Of a stretch of DNA of 64,000 nucleotides, positions 33,692 through 45,292 are shown in pieces. Under the pieces are notes generated by a model that was given only the letters and a program-made list of their open reading frames with translations, did not search any database and was not told where the DNA came from. Every line of letters starts with the position of its first letter. Position 1 is the stretch's first letter. Source of the DNA: Spirometra erinaceieuropaei (Eukaryota > Platyhelminthes > Cestoda > Diphyllobothriidea > Diphyllobothriidae); contig CACRXP010000567.1 in the NCBI GenBank assembly GCA_902702965.1, positions 49,150-113,149 of the forward strand, given 5' to 3'. A program made the position numbers and the translations under genes.

Positions 33692-35221
33692 CTACAGAAG
33701 GGCAGAAGTGAGTAGATTTCAGGCTAGAACTGGCACACCGCCGCAAGTCAATAGGCCGAACCGCTCTGCAAAGGTCTAAGGCATTGAGGGAATATTTACT
33801 AAAGACTTCAGACCACGGAACAGAGGGACCTTTGGTGGGCAAAATTATAGGGCTCAGCTGCACCGACTAGGCGGCCTGCATGACCTTAAGTATTGCACCT
33901 CTCCGCGCATGATGATCTGCGGTCAGTTGACGTGCAGAGCTCGACGTGGCTCGCTTCTCCGGCAACAAAAACCGAAAAGGGGGGGGGGGGCCGGCCTCTG
34001 CCACATCAAGTTTTACACGGGTCACTGGTTCGCCGTCCTCCGATCCCCCCCCCCCCACAACTAGGTATCGGTGCCGGATCAAGGACATCAGCACTGATCT
34101 CATGCGGTGGGCGTTAACGACAATGCCAAAACCAACTCAGTTGCCTTGTCTGAATGGTCTGAGCTAGCCTCCTGATGTTGTTGCAACGAGTGATGCTCGT
34201 CTCACCCAATATCAAATCAATGTAATCTGCCGGCGGAATCGTTCTCAGGCAACGTTAGCTAAACATTTTCAGTAACTTTTGTGTAATGATTCACCGCATT
34301 GACAATACAGGTACTAATTAAAAGCCCAGACACGCGTTTTTCGCCGATATTCTGCCGCTGCCTGGCGCAGCTGCGAGGGGTTCGGCTCATCAGTGGGTCT
34401 CCCCCAGCCTTCCCCGTGTGTCTCCTGGTATATGAACTCCAGTGTCCAATTACTGCCCGTCCTCCACGCGCACAGCCCCGCACACACAACTGGAGAGGCA
34501 GACTGACAGGACGGGTGTCCGTTACGCGTCGGTGATGTGGCAGGGGCATGGACGTCTCCTAAGGCCTGCCAGGACCCTTCAAGCAATATCGATCCAGGTG
34601 CACCATGGAAATGACTCGATAAAGAAACAGGGGGTAACAGGGGGGAGGGATTTCAAAACAAACCAAGACAGGGACTCGGTGAGAGCGAAACCTAGCAGAA
34701 TTAACAGTCGCGTGGACCGAAAGGCAGGCAATGCTAGAGTCGATACACTATCACCCTCTGACTCCCTCCTCGGGCAGTATTTTAAGGAAGCCACACAAGG
34801 GTAACCATAACGTTCTCTGCATAAGTCAAAGCTTACTTGGCAGTCGTGTATGTAGTTAGCAGTATGGGCAGTCGCAGTCATTATCCTGTGCGCTATAGTC
34901 ACGTCAGATTAGTGACAAAGAGTGTGGGGACTTATCTCTTCAGCTGTTGGGCCCTCCTGCCTCAGTTAGCCTCTCAGGGACTGATTTTGTCCCGCTTGGC
35001 TGACTGATAACTGCTCAGAAGCGGTCGTTTTATTTTTAGTTACTGGTATCTCATGAAAATTGAACAACCAGCGATGCAGTAAGCAGTAGCAGAGAGGGTT
35101 AGCTCTTTTAAAGCGAATGGATAATAATAAAACAGCAGTGGTAGGGGCAGCGGTGGCAATAGAAGTGCCGCGTAGTTTAAACTCTGCCAGCAATGAGAGA
35201 TGAGTGGAGGATTTTTCCTAC
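33692..35221 (-). other. HDHD5: HDHD5 intron before the last exon
   Basis: 1.53 kb with homopolymer G and C runs near 33978 and 34046. No other feature recognised. Confidence 0.6.
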
Positions 35222-35531
35222 CTGGTAGACTCCAGTGAGCACGAGGATGGAGTAGAAGGAGCAGACAGATTCTTCAAGGTGGGTGTGTTCTGACAGCTGC
35301 TGAAGGATAGTAGGCATGGAAGAGGAACTCTCAATCAGCGTCTCGTAGAGGGACCTTTTTCCGGCTTCCTCGGGCCCTGTATCACTGAAGGGCATAGAAG
35401 TGAGGCTGGGGTGCTCCTCCTGAATTAAGGAGTGCACGCGTTTGGAGACCTTTCGAAAGGCCTCGCTCGTGAGCGTCTTTAGGCAGAGATTATACAGATT
35501 CGCACCGTAGACGTCCACGTCGACATTATCA
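35222..35531 (-). CDS. HDHD5: HDHD5 exon with HAD motif IV
   Basis: The acceptor is CCTCCTGCCTTGCAG and the donor CAG|GTAGGA. The first base completes a Gly codon split GG|T, giving GDNVDVDVYGANLYN, the HAD motif IV block that in human HDHD5 reads GDNPMSDVYGANL. The exon ends SFYSILVLTGVYQ, equivalent to human ISILVCTGVY. Between the two is a serine- and glutamate-rich stretch of about 70 residues that is longer than in human. Confidence 0.88.
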
Positions 35532-35589
35532 CTGCAAGGCAGGAGGGAAAAGTAAGTTAAGTTTACGCAGAGGCGCAAACTCATTTGTC

Positions 35590-35690
35590 ATCGGCGAACA
35601 CACTCCCACCATAGTTAATATTCCTGATCACAACCGACAGGACAACGAGCCCGCGGCTCAGTTGTCAGAACAATGGACTTACTAGCGCTT
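35590..35690 (+). repeat. SINE 5' fragment
   Basis: Contains ACTCCCACCATAGTTAATAT, ACCGACAGGACAACGAG and a degraded A-box region (CGGCTCAGTTG), collinear with 30025-30110. Within an HDHD5 intron. Confidence 0.5.
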
Positions 35691-35729
35691 AATAAGCAAA
35701 GGAACACAGTAACCGTACTCGGGGGAAAA

Positions 35730-36531
35730 GATGACTACTTAAAAAGAATGCATTTTTCCTATTGATTTTCGATGGTCTTACAAATTCAAATATATTTTAT
35801 ACAGAACATGCATAAAAAATATGCTTTATTTTGCTCATTTGGTAGAAAATCACATTGTCTTCATATTTTATGCCCGAAGAAAGTGTATATTCAGGTTTTA
35901 AAAAAGGTTCCCAATTCCCGAATAGTTTTCAGCCTGATCTGCCATTGCATCAGCGTTTAGCAATTTCAGTCTACAAGGTGCATGCTTTCCGCGTAAGGAA
36001 ACTCATCTATTCCTCTGTGCCTTTAAGAAGACATCACATCGAATTCATGAAATGTTGCAATGGATCCGGACTGTGTTGTACATTTCATGAGGAGCATTAG
36101 TAAACGGACATGTGCGGTCTTGCATGCATGGACATGACACGGTCTTAAAAAACTCACAATTAGGAACATTTTAAAACCTAAATACACACTTTTTCGGACA
36201 TAAAATATGAAGACAATGTGATTTCCCTTCAAATGAGCAAAAGAAAGCATATTTTTGTACATGTTTTCTGTAAAATATATTTGAATTTGTAAGACCATCG
36301 AAAGTCAATAGGAAAAATGCACGCTACACAAGTAGTCATTGTTTACCGAGTGTGGTTTCTGCAGGAAGTCAAAACGAAGTGCATTCAGAAGTCGACATCC
36401 TGGCGAGTCCGAAATGTTATAGGGTTATCCTGCATGCTAATCAGTATAAGAACCCCACTTAAATAACCCTTCCTAATCGGAAACGCATTCCAGAATTTTG
36501 GCCAACATTTCATGAGATTACTCACGCACTG
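35730..36531. mobile_element. foldback element, subfamily B, left-truncated
   Basis: Starts inside the left arm (GATGACTACTTAAAAAG) and ends GAGATTACTCACGCACTG. It lies in the 4.8-kb HDHD5 intron, so the pre-mRNA would carry a long hairpin. Confidence 0.7.
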
Positions 36532-36609
36532 TGATTAGCCTGCGACATCTGGAGACAGTCTATCGTCTTCGGATATGAGCATATAAGGGCTAAACGATGG
36601 CAGACTCAC

Positions 36610-36710
36610 CAAAAGGGGCCTTTACAACGAGATCTTCCTCAGTCGTCAGGTAGCCCAATTGCTTTGTTATCCACATCGCCCACATGCCGGCATCCTCCTT
36701 GTGCGCAGCA
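36610..36710 (-). other. possible orphan exon
   Basis: A 101-nt open stretch on the minus strand is bounded by a possible acceptor (TTTGCCTGAGACAG) and a strong donor (TTTTG|GTGAGTC). One frame reads HKEDAGMWAMWITKQLGYLT and continues TEEDLVVKAP, protein-like in composition. It does not belong to HDHD5, because the exons on either side join in frame without it. I do not recognise it; it may be a relic of another gene, part of a mobile element, or chance. Confidence 0.25.
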
Positions 36711-37435
36711 CTGTCTCAGGCAAAGAACCCCATGCCAAAAGGTCAGCAGACACAAACGTGCATTAGCGCACATCCCATGCGCTAATTGCTCCTTTCAGTA
36801 GGCTGACCATACGGCTCGACGCCGGTGCACTTTTACCGGACGAACATAAATAGGTTGCCGCCCAGCCTGCCCCCCCCCCCGCCCCCTCTCGTCTTTATGC
36901 GCACACTTGAAAGTGGTCATGTCCATTTGGAGGAAGCTGAAGCGGCCATCATGTCCAACACGAGAATTTGCCAAGGTGCGATATTTTAACACTGGCAGTA
37001 TACACCACCCTGTCGACCTGGACACTCACTCCGTAGGTCTGCACTCATGGCTAACTGTCCCCTTGTCCATCTTGAATCAATCACCACCAATACATGTCCA
37101 CCCATCGGCAGTCTCGCCAATTATCTATCCGACATCTGATTCAATAAGGCGAGTCATAACCGTGTCCACCAGCTCCAACACCTATTTTGACGCTATGTCA
37201 GCCCGGCAACCGCTCTAATCCCAAACGCTTTAGTGTGCTAATCCCATCTCTCCCTTATTCATTTTACTGGGCAACGGGTTGCTGTGTGGCCAACTTGGAA
37301 GTCCCCGAGTACGGTTTGATTATTTCTTTGACGAGCCTCTTTTAAATACGCATCAGTTCTACTGTCGTAAGCGGTGACGGCCACTGAGTGACCCACAGAG
37401 CGGGTGCAGGGCCAGTGGCTTGTGCGTGACAGATT

Positions 37436-37480
37436 AGCGCAGCATCTACCGCACTCTCCCCTTCGTCACCCAACCTTGCT
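37436..37480 (-). repeat. GC-rich hairpin repeat, short fragment
   Basis: GCGCAGCATCTACCGCACTC corresponds to the minus strand of the GAGTGCGGCAGATGCT block of the family. The rest is missing or too diverged. Confidence 0.4.
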
Positions 37481-37592
37481 CCAATGGCAGGACAATGTTA
37501 ATACGACCGGAGGTGCATGCAAGTGCGGCGTCTGGGGGAGCTAAACAGCCCGTCTACGCGTGCCGCACGCGGCCTTGCCCCCAGTGAATGCA

Positions 37593-38583
37593 CAGTAGGT
37601 GGGTTAACTCATGAACTGTCGGCCGAAATTCCGAAATGAGTTTCCGTTTCGAAAACATTAATAAGTATGGTTGTAAAACTAATCAGTCTGTAGTATACTT
37701 CTATAATAATTCAGTTACCTCAGGATGCTGGCTTTCGAAAGAACTTCCTTCCGGCTGCATGCAAAAACTACGCTCTGTAAAAACGGACTACTTACGTGAC
37801 ATACACTTTTCTCATTTATTTTCAATGCTCTCAGATATTCAGTTATATTTCATGGAAAACACGCATAAAAATATACATTTTTTCGCTCACTCGGCAGAAA
37901 ATTACGTCTTCTTTCAATTTTTATACTCGAATGAGGGATATAATTCGGTTTTCAAAAAGTTTCTAATTGTGGGACTTTTAAATACCGTGAAACGGCCGTT
38001 CATAAAACGTCATGTCTCTGCATTTGCCAATGTGGCTTGTAAAGTTAACAATATGGATTCAATCCAATGCCAAATTTTGTGAATCCCATGTGGTCTCCTC
38101 TTAATACCGTAGAGAAATGTGTGGTTTTCGTACGCGGAAAATACATGGCTTGTAGTTTGCGAACCCTGAATGCAAGTGTGACGGCAGCGCGGGTTCAAAA
38201 TTATTCGGGAATTGAAAAAATTTTTGAAAACCGAATTATACCCTTCGGTCGAGTATAAAATTGGAAGACGTAATGTTCTACTGAATGAGTAAAACAATGA
38301 ATATTTTTATGCATGTTTTCCGTGAAATATAATTGGACTTTGAGGGGCATCGAAAATCAATGAGAAAAATGAATGCTACCTAAGTAGTCATTTCTTATAG
38401 AGTATAGTTTTTGTGTGCAGCCGGAAGGAAGTTTGTTCGAAAGCCAGCATCCTGAAGTAACTGAAATATTATAGAATTATACTGCAGGCAGATTAGTTTT
38501 ACAACCATACTTCACAAATCTTTTCGAAACGAAAACGCATTTCGGGATTTCGGTTGACATTTCCTGAATTAGCCTATCTACTG
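37593..38583. mobile_element. foldback element, subfamily A, complete
   Basis: It starts CAGTAGGTGGGTTAACTCAT and ends ATTAGCCTATCTACTG. TA follows at 38584-38585; the left flank is CA. The loop is in forward sense. It sits in the HDHD5 intron between exons 40308-40575 and 35222-35531. Confidence 0.8.
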
Positions 38584-39207
38584 TACCACGCTGCGGCAGG
38601 GGTTGCCTAGTGAGAGGGCCGTAGAGGGCACATTGAGAAAGAGCCATTGCAGCCCGACTCTCAGTCCTGGGAAGGACCCAGTTATCTCCTAAGTTGGGAA
38701 CCTTCTAAACCACAATTCTTGGCATATTGCAATAAATTCGAGCGCGTCAGATTTATTATTAGTGGGAACTAGGTTGATTTTCCCGTGGGGATGGATTCTT
38801 CAATGTCGACCTCACTCTGCCCTTCCAACCCCAATCTGTCAGCCACCTGATGCCGCGATTGGGAGCAGTAGCTGAGACGGTTGAGGGGCCGTCTGCGCTT
38901 GTCACGCACGCGACCTAGTCCCCACTAGATTTACCATGCTACACCAAAGCATGTGCTCGCCAGACAGGTGGGACGTCATCCGCGTCATTTTGAATGTTCC
39001 CAGTAGAAGAAGAGATACTCGACCAGTGAGACAATAATTTTGCCCACTTGACACTTCGAATTCACACTAAATTCTCATCCGGGGCGGTTACAGATAAAGT
39101 TTGTGAAAGGACAACGAGAGAAGTACTTATATATACCAGATACAGTTGTTTTACACAAAAACGCCTATCAAAATTGGCACCTCTCGAATTCATCGTACAT
39201 GGTCGTA

Positions 39208-39275
39208 TTTGGTGCGATAGTGGCTCGACCACCCGCATCCTACTTGGTGCGATGATGACTTGACCGCCCGCATCC
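39208..39275. repeat. two-copy tandem repeat, period 35 bp
   Basis: TTGGTGCGAT-N-GTGGCTCGACC and TTGGTGCGATGATGACTTGACC, each followed by CGCATCC, lie next to each other at the edge of a Penelope-like fragment. Confidence 0.55.
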
Positions 39276-39279
39276 GAGC

Positions 39280-39640
39280 GCTTAATTGCAGCAATTAAAT
39301 CGCCAGTGATGGCTATTTGTCTGATAGTTTCAAGGCCCTCTGCTCCACCGATTTCGTCACTGGAGGCGGTGCTCTCTCGCGTGCTCCTGGCGTGACCAAC
39401 TCCTCTGCTCAGACAGAGTCTTAGAGCTGAATATGGACGCGACTCACGTGGTTCTCGCCTAGCGAGAGAATGACGACATCGTTGGTCGGCTGCCGTCGAA
39501 TGAGCCGCAATCCGGGAGTAGGCATCCTTCCTCCTCACCGCTGCTACGTGTTCAGTCACCCCCAGTGTCTCCGATGTAGGCGCCTTGCCCGCAACTGCAA
39601 CGGACCCGGGAAAAGACTCCAGACGTTTCACATATTGACA
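39280..39640 (-). pseudogene. Penelope-like element GIY-YIG domain fragment
   Basis: On the minus strand one frame reads TSGVFSRVRCSCGQGAYIGD, the GIY-YIG signature (usual form SGVVYRIxCSCGQxxYVGETG). After a frameshift the next block, VTEHVAAVRRKDAYSRIAAH, continues the domain, and near 39330 SSDEIGGAEG matches the C-terminal tail of such elements. No RT sequence lies upstream, so this is an isolated 3' piece. It belongs to a subfamily different from the element at 59289. Confidence 0.75.
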
Positions 39641-39884
39641 GAGGGTATTAAAGTCTCATTATATGGCGCATGGTGGTTGCATTTGGTCCGTTCTCGACCT
39701 TAACTCTAGGTGACGTGAGAAGGCGACTGCTAACTTCCGAGATGTTCATGATGTACAGAAGCGCTCGTCAATATTTGGCGTCGATACGGTCTCCTTTTTA
39801 CATATGCAGATTGGCGAAGTAGCGTTGATAACCCATCGGTATGACCATCCGTGGATGGTACTCTTGGTGTCAGCTGATATGATG

Positions 39885-40075
39885 TGGGCGCGTGGCTCAA
39901 CTGATAGAGCGTGTGACTTTAGTGCTCGATTGCCAATCTACTTGGGTTCACATCGCACGTCTTTCGGACCACTGATTGCAGCACAATCGACTAGTGACGG
40001 CAGACATGACAGAAATGTCTACCATAGTCTTCCTTGTCTTTGGCAGTATACCTTCCCAGTAGGAGCATTCTAGCT
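39885..40075 (+). repeat. tRNA-derived SINE
   Basis: The A-box is TGGCTCAACTGATAGAG (39893-39909) and the B-box GGGTTCACATC (39943-39953), about 50 nt apart as in a tRNA gene. The body near 40030-40055 (CTTCCTTGTCTTTGGCAG) matches the family tail. It is not a functional tRNA: stems are not maintained. Confidence 0.55.
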
Positions 40076-40307
40076 GAAGTGGTTTGAGCGTTGGCCGCAC
40101 ATAAGCCTTACACTGGGTCGGATGAAAGGAAGGAGACTAGAAGGACTGGATTGGCCATTTCTGGCTCATTTGCCTGAGAAGGCTCGAGAACTGAGCAGTG
40201 CACGGCAAAACATTCATATTCAATCCTGTGGTCAGGTCTGATCTGCATGCGCCGCTTTACGTAATTCTGTTAAAAAAAAACTGTCTGGATCGGAAGGAGG
40301 TTCTTAC

Positions 40308-40575
40308 CCAATACAGTAGATCCGCCTCAGTGGTTGAGTAGCGGCAAAATCCTTTGCTGCGATCGCGTTCAGCTGGGAGAGGGCGAAGGTGTAAGTGACG
40401 GGACTTGGCTTGCCAATGAGGGAGGTGTATTCCAGACGATGGCCAGTCATGCGTTCGTACAGTGACTCCAAGCAGATGAGGAAGCTGCCGTGAGCCAACC
40501 TCGGGGTGGGCGCCTCTCCAGCCCAGACGAGGTCGCTGCTGCAGGCGAAAACTGGCAGATGTGAGTGGTAGTCAC
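40308..40575 (-). CDS. HDHD5: HDHD5 exon with HAD motif III
   Basis: 268 nt, acceptor CCCCCTGCCCAG and donor ATTGG|GTAAGA. It enters in phase 1 and exits after GG of a Gly codon. It contains HLPVFACSSDLVWAGEA, RLAHGSFLICLESLYER and SLIGKPSPVTY; the lysine of GKPS is the HAD motif III residue. Human HDHD5 has HLPVLASNMDLLW, HGTFLLCLE and LMGKPSILTY in the same positions. Confidence 0.92.
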
Positions 40576-43574
40576 CTGGGCAGGGGGAGGAAAAGTCGAA
40601 AATTAGGGAGGGAGGAAGGAGCTTGGTTGAGAAAGAACTGCACCGCAACGACCTAACTACCTCTCTTCCCACTACCATTCTGTTCCACTGAGAAGGCTAA
40701 GTTCAAAAGGCCAGCGAAGTGAATAACTGAGCATCTGACTACTGTGAGAGGCATGACACTGTTTCGTAAAATCCGAACCGGATTTGAACAATTTATATTA
40801 AAGCCATGAAAAGAGGCAGCTGCCCTACAGCCAGATCCTCCGCCTCTAAAACCACATTTGTCTTCTATACAGTTGGTGACCCTCCAATCTACGAATCCTA
40901 AAGTGCCGCCCAGACAAGAGGGATTCGGGAGGGACGGCGTCTATCGTTTAACATGGATGACGAACAGTGGACCGATTTTTAACAAAGACTAACGGCAACG
41001 ATACAGAGAAGGACCCCACTTAGTTGTCAGTAGACTGTGGATCGTGCCATAGGTGATTTATGGTAAATTGAGTTTTATGGGTGGGACAGCACGCTAGACA
41101 GTAAGCTGACAAAATTAAAGAAGATGCAAAAATTGCCCGAGTTTATGCCGAAAGCCTTATCCTACGCTATTGTATGACAACGGAGATGAGAGTAGTAATT
41201 AAACAATAAATAAAAAGCAAATTTCACAAAACAACGGATTTTGAGTTAAGGTGTGAGGTCGTTGGAAGTAATCGTTGTTGGCAGTGTAGTTTCTTCAGCA
41301 GCCTGCAAATGTACGCTAAGATAAAACCCCATATGACACGATCCACATTCTACTGACAGTTAAGTTGGGTCCTCCCCTATACCGCTGCCAGACTAACTTC
41401 AAATAGGCAGGCTCTCGGGTCTGACGGAGTTGTCGAAGTGTTATCGGGCCGAAAACCCGAGGTTTCCCTAATCAAAGGTCGGGAAATTATTGGACAATCT
41501 TTGCTGAGGCTAAAGAGCGTACACGCGGCTCAACAGGCAGAGGCTGCGAGTGCTATCGCCGTCCGTGTACCAGTCATCTTAGGTTGTTGGTGCGAAGTGC
41601 ATGCGCCTGAGATTTGTCCGGCCGCGGCCTAGTGACGGGGACAAAAATATCGATCGGCGTCACGGTGTTGGTGAGCCGAAGGCTGGGTCACACGCGCACA
41701 CAAGGAATGATTGACAGGTGTGATGGGCGGACCGAAGGTGACCACTGACCGCTACAAGGCAGGCACGGATCCTGCAGCGACGGGGCCCCTATCTGCCAAA
41801 CCAATTAACTATGAAAGGGTCACAACCCGAAGTGGTATCACGACACAACGAATGACGTCTGCCAAAAAATAAAATTTACTCCCACCACCGCTCGGCACAA
41901 TCCTAGAAACTAAAATAGTGTCGTGCAGGTGGATGGGAATTTACGCTTTGACACCCGGAAACTACAAGAAACCATACGGTTAACGAATCGTCTTACGCAA
42001 CAGTAAACGCTTAGCGGGGACTGTGGACGACCGGACGGCTGTGGGCCGTGCTCTGTGATTGGAATAGCCGTTGGCCAATGATGATGCCGTGAGCGACAAT
42101 TTCCTGCCCATCTACGACTAAGTTGCCTTGAGAATCTAACTACTCTTGATAGAACCCGCTTTTGTTTATTCATCCCGACTTCCATCAGTAGGGCAAGAAG
42201 GAATAGAAATTATCGGAGACCGAATCGGCCACTTAATGAATGTGGTGACGCATGTTGGTTCCATCATCAACTGATCACCCCGTACTAAGGCTTCCTCCCT
42301 GTTCAGCGACTACAGATCACAGTTGGCCTGTCTGGCCCGAGGACGCCTGTCTCCTCTGAGAAGAGTGACCGGAGCGCAAGTCAGCTTATGGTAGAGAGAA
42401 CTGCACAGCATCGCTCTCACTCCCACCAATCGTGTTTCAGTGGCAAGTCTGAGGCAGGGAGATTGGATGTGAAAGCGCACACACCGTCTGTCCCAGCATC
42501 TGCCCCATGCAACCAACGGCTCATTTTCAGCAGAGATCAGGTTATCCTGGCAAGGTGTGTTGAGAAGTTCTGCGAAGCTTCAACTTAACTAATCCCTCTG
42601 ACAGTAATATTTGTTCGTTAACGACGGGACGCGCGCGTGCCTTCGTCGATGCTCCGACGAATGTATGCGGTCAAGAAGTATACCGAACTCTTGCACAACG
42701 GGCCGGAAGCAAGCAACCACCTTTGCGTAGCCTCTTTTCGCTAGTAGGGCACGCTGTCTACTTGCTGTGCCCTCGATATGCATCATTATTCCCGCAGCCC
42801 GCGCGATACCTTATTTGTATTGAGGAGAAGGTCATAAATCTGTAGGCACCCCTCAACCCTCCTGGCACCCGTCCATGCCAACCGACACGGCACGCTTGCC
42901 TCGAATGGCGGGTTGCTGGCTTGTCCATCGCGCGCACAAACACATTCTGGATCCATTTCGAGCCCCAGGACCGGAAGGGTGAACGGCCTATGTTGACTTG
43001 ACGCCCTCGCCAAAAACCAACACTGCCGCCGCACGTGGGTGACTTGTGTGCGTGTGTACTGTGTGCATGAGGTATGGGGACTAGCGAAGCGCTGTCAAGA
43101 TTTAGATATATGATTCAGACCCGCGTGCAGGCATATACATGCAAGTGTACATATACACACACGCAGAGGTATGAGGGCGCCATCGCAAAGTACATCTATG
43201 TGCAGGCCTAACCAGGGTTTAGTAGGTAATGCTGGCCTGGTCAATCCTACGGTCCGATATCGTCCGACAGGGTTGACCAACCGCCGATTAAAAAATGCAG
43301 TATCGCTCTGATTTTCCACGCGGACAAACTAAAATATAATCACTCCCACCTGAAATCAACCCCTAGAGAGCAATGTATCACATGAACGCGGTAACCCTGT
43401 TGACTGCTGATCATAATATGCCTACTAAAACGGTGCCAGTAGAACCAACCCCCCGTAAATATCCTACAAAATGGACGCGTACATTTCCAAACTGTGCATC
43501 TCCTACTAGGTCCTGAATCGTTTAAGTATGAAACTTTGCTCATATCACGGTACGTCCCCATGGTTAACTTTTGT
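40576..43574 (-). other. HDHD5: HDHD5 intron, unassigned part
   Basis: No exon or recognised repeat in this stretch apart from short frames of no evident meaning. It belongs to the 7.0-kb intron between 47546 and 40576. Confidence 0.45.
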
Positions 43575-43815
43575 GCCGTATCAATAGAAGCAAATCTACG
43601 TTACGTTACCGCACGCCCTCCCCCGCCTCCGGACTTCTTGACTCTGTCTTGACACTGGGTCCAGGTGGGCGGTGGGGAAGAGAGAGTGCGGCAGGTGCTA
43701 CGCCAGTCTACTGTCACTATAAAGCAATTCACACGCAAGTCACCGTGCCTGTTGCACATTGGTATGTAGAACAAGGTGGCTATCGTCGGAATCGACGGTC
43801 AAACTGTCGTAAATC
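43575..43815 (+). repeat. GC-rich hairpin repeat, copy 6
   Basis: Contains GGACTTCTTGACTCTGTCTT, GAGAGTGCGGCAGGTGCTAC, CACTATAAAGCAATTCACAC and ATCGTCGGAATCGACGG. One of the least diverged copies. Confidence 0.7.
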
Positions 43816-45292
43816 GCATGAAATTACCACGGCTTCTTTTTCTGCGGCTTTATAGAGAACGCTGCCGCCAAGTAAATAAGCCAGGTTGGCATACTTTCAA
43901 GTTTTAGCTTCGGAGTTGATAGCTGAACGTTGGCTGAACCAGGGTAGATCAAAGAAGTGTATGTGGTGAACATACTGTCGAAAATATCACTTCCGATGTC
44001 GGCAACCAAATGCACACCTCCACCCAAAGGAGGAGAGTAACAACCATATAGGCATGGATTTCAGGTGGTAGAAGGGTTGATTATGTTCCAGGCCAGCCCT
44101 TCGCACCAACCAGCTCCAGAATCAGATAAGACAAGTGATGGTCACTAGAGAGTTGCTGCACATATCGCACATGCACGTCGACAGTCATAATTATAGCAAC
44201 CATAAGGAAGAGCTTATTATCTAAGCTCAAAGATCTATAAGTAGGAAGAGTAATCGTAGGACATTGGATACTGGGAAGGGAATGCCCTGAATTGTAGATC
44301 AAACGATGTGGCGTACTGCCCTCCACCCCCAACCAACCCTCAACGCTTGACGCGGCAAATTCCCGCAGCGAAATATTCTAGGAGAGGCTTCCCAAGGGTC
44401 GTTTCGTTTATTGAACAGCAACGGGCTGGGGGGGGGGATTAAATAGCGTCGCCCCAAAGAAATTTTATGCCCACAACAGTTCCCCAACCGCAAATGATAA
44501 GAAACACTGTTGTCGGGGAGGGGGGGGGAAGAGGGAGAGGAGGTAGAGAGCGATGGAAGTTGGAATGAATGCAAGCTTTGCAGCCTTTATCCCCCCTACC
44601 TTCCCTTCTCCTCCGCCTCAACCAATCATATTCCAGTGGTAAAGTCCATAGTCATAAAGTCAGTTTATACATGCTAAACAGAACTTGGCTCCCGCTCACA
44701 CGAACCACACACAAGCATCTCAGATCCTACGTCAGCGTGGATTGCCATGGCATCATGGCAAAATAACCCATCACTTGGCGGCCTCCTAAGCCAGGCCTTC
44801 TGACACGTAATGACGACCAAATCTCATTAGAACGAACCGTTCTTCCTCAGAGGAATCGCTGGAAAGATGAGATTTCGAAAATCACGACGGGTAGATTCTC
44901 CAGTCAGCCAGCACGCACCCTCACTTGAGCCGCAGAAGTGGCCAATCTGTAGCTTTAGTTTTGAGCCAAAACTGTGAAGCCGGGACCGTTCGTGAAAAAT
45001 TCGTTCATTCTGAACGGTTTCTTAGGCGGAAGTAAATCATCTAGTGGGAGCCTCATCCAGCCCGGTCATTTTAACAGCGTTATGGCATGAGAGTACGGCG
45101 GGTAGGGAAGGAAGAGGTGTGGTAGGTGCTGTGCAAGTCTGTATCACGGTAAACCAATTCACGTGCAACTCATTAGTGCTGCGTTCACTGTATGGGCACG
45201 CAGTGCACGTTGTCGTTCGTAAGAGCCGAACTGTTGCCTGTTTTATGCAATCGGAGCAATGTATATGCAGAAGTTACATTGCAAAATCTCTT
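43816..45292 (-). other. HDHD5: HDHD5 intron, unassigned part
   Basis: Includes G runs near 44429 and 44521 and a diverged GC-rich hairpin repeat at about 45095-45240 (GTCTGTATCACGGTAAACCA). Otherwise nothing recognised. Confidence 0.4.

Noticed and set aside
39885..39960. Functional tRNA gene
   Set aside because: A- and B-boxes are present but acceptor and anticodon stems do not pair, and a SINE body follows.
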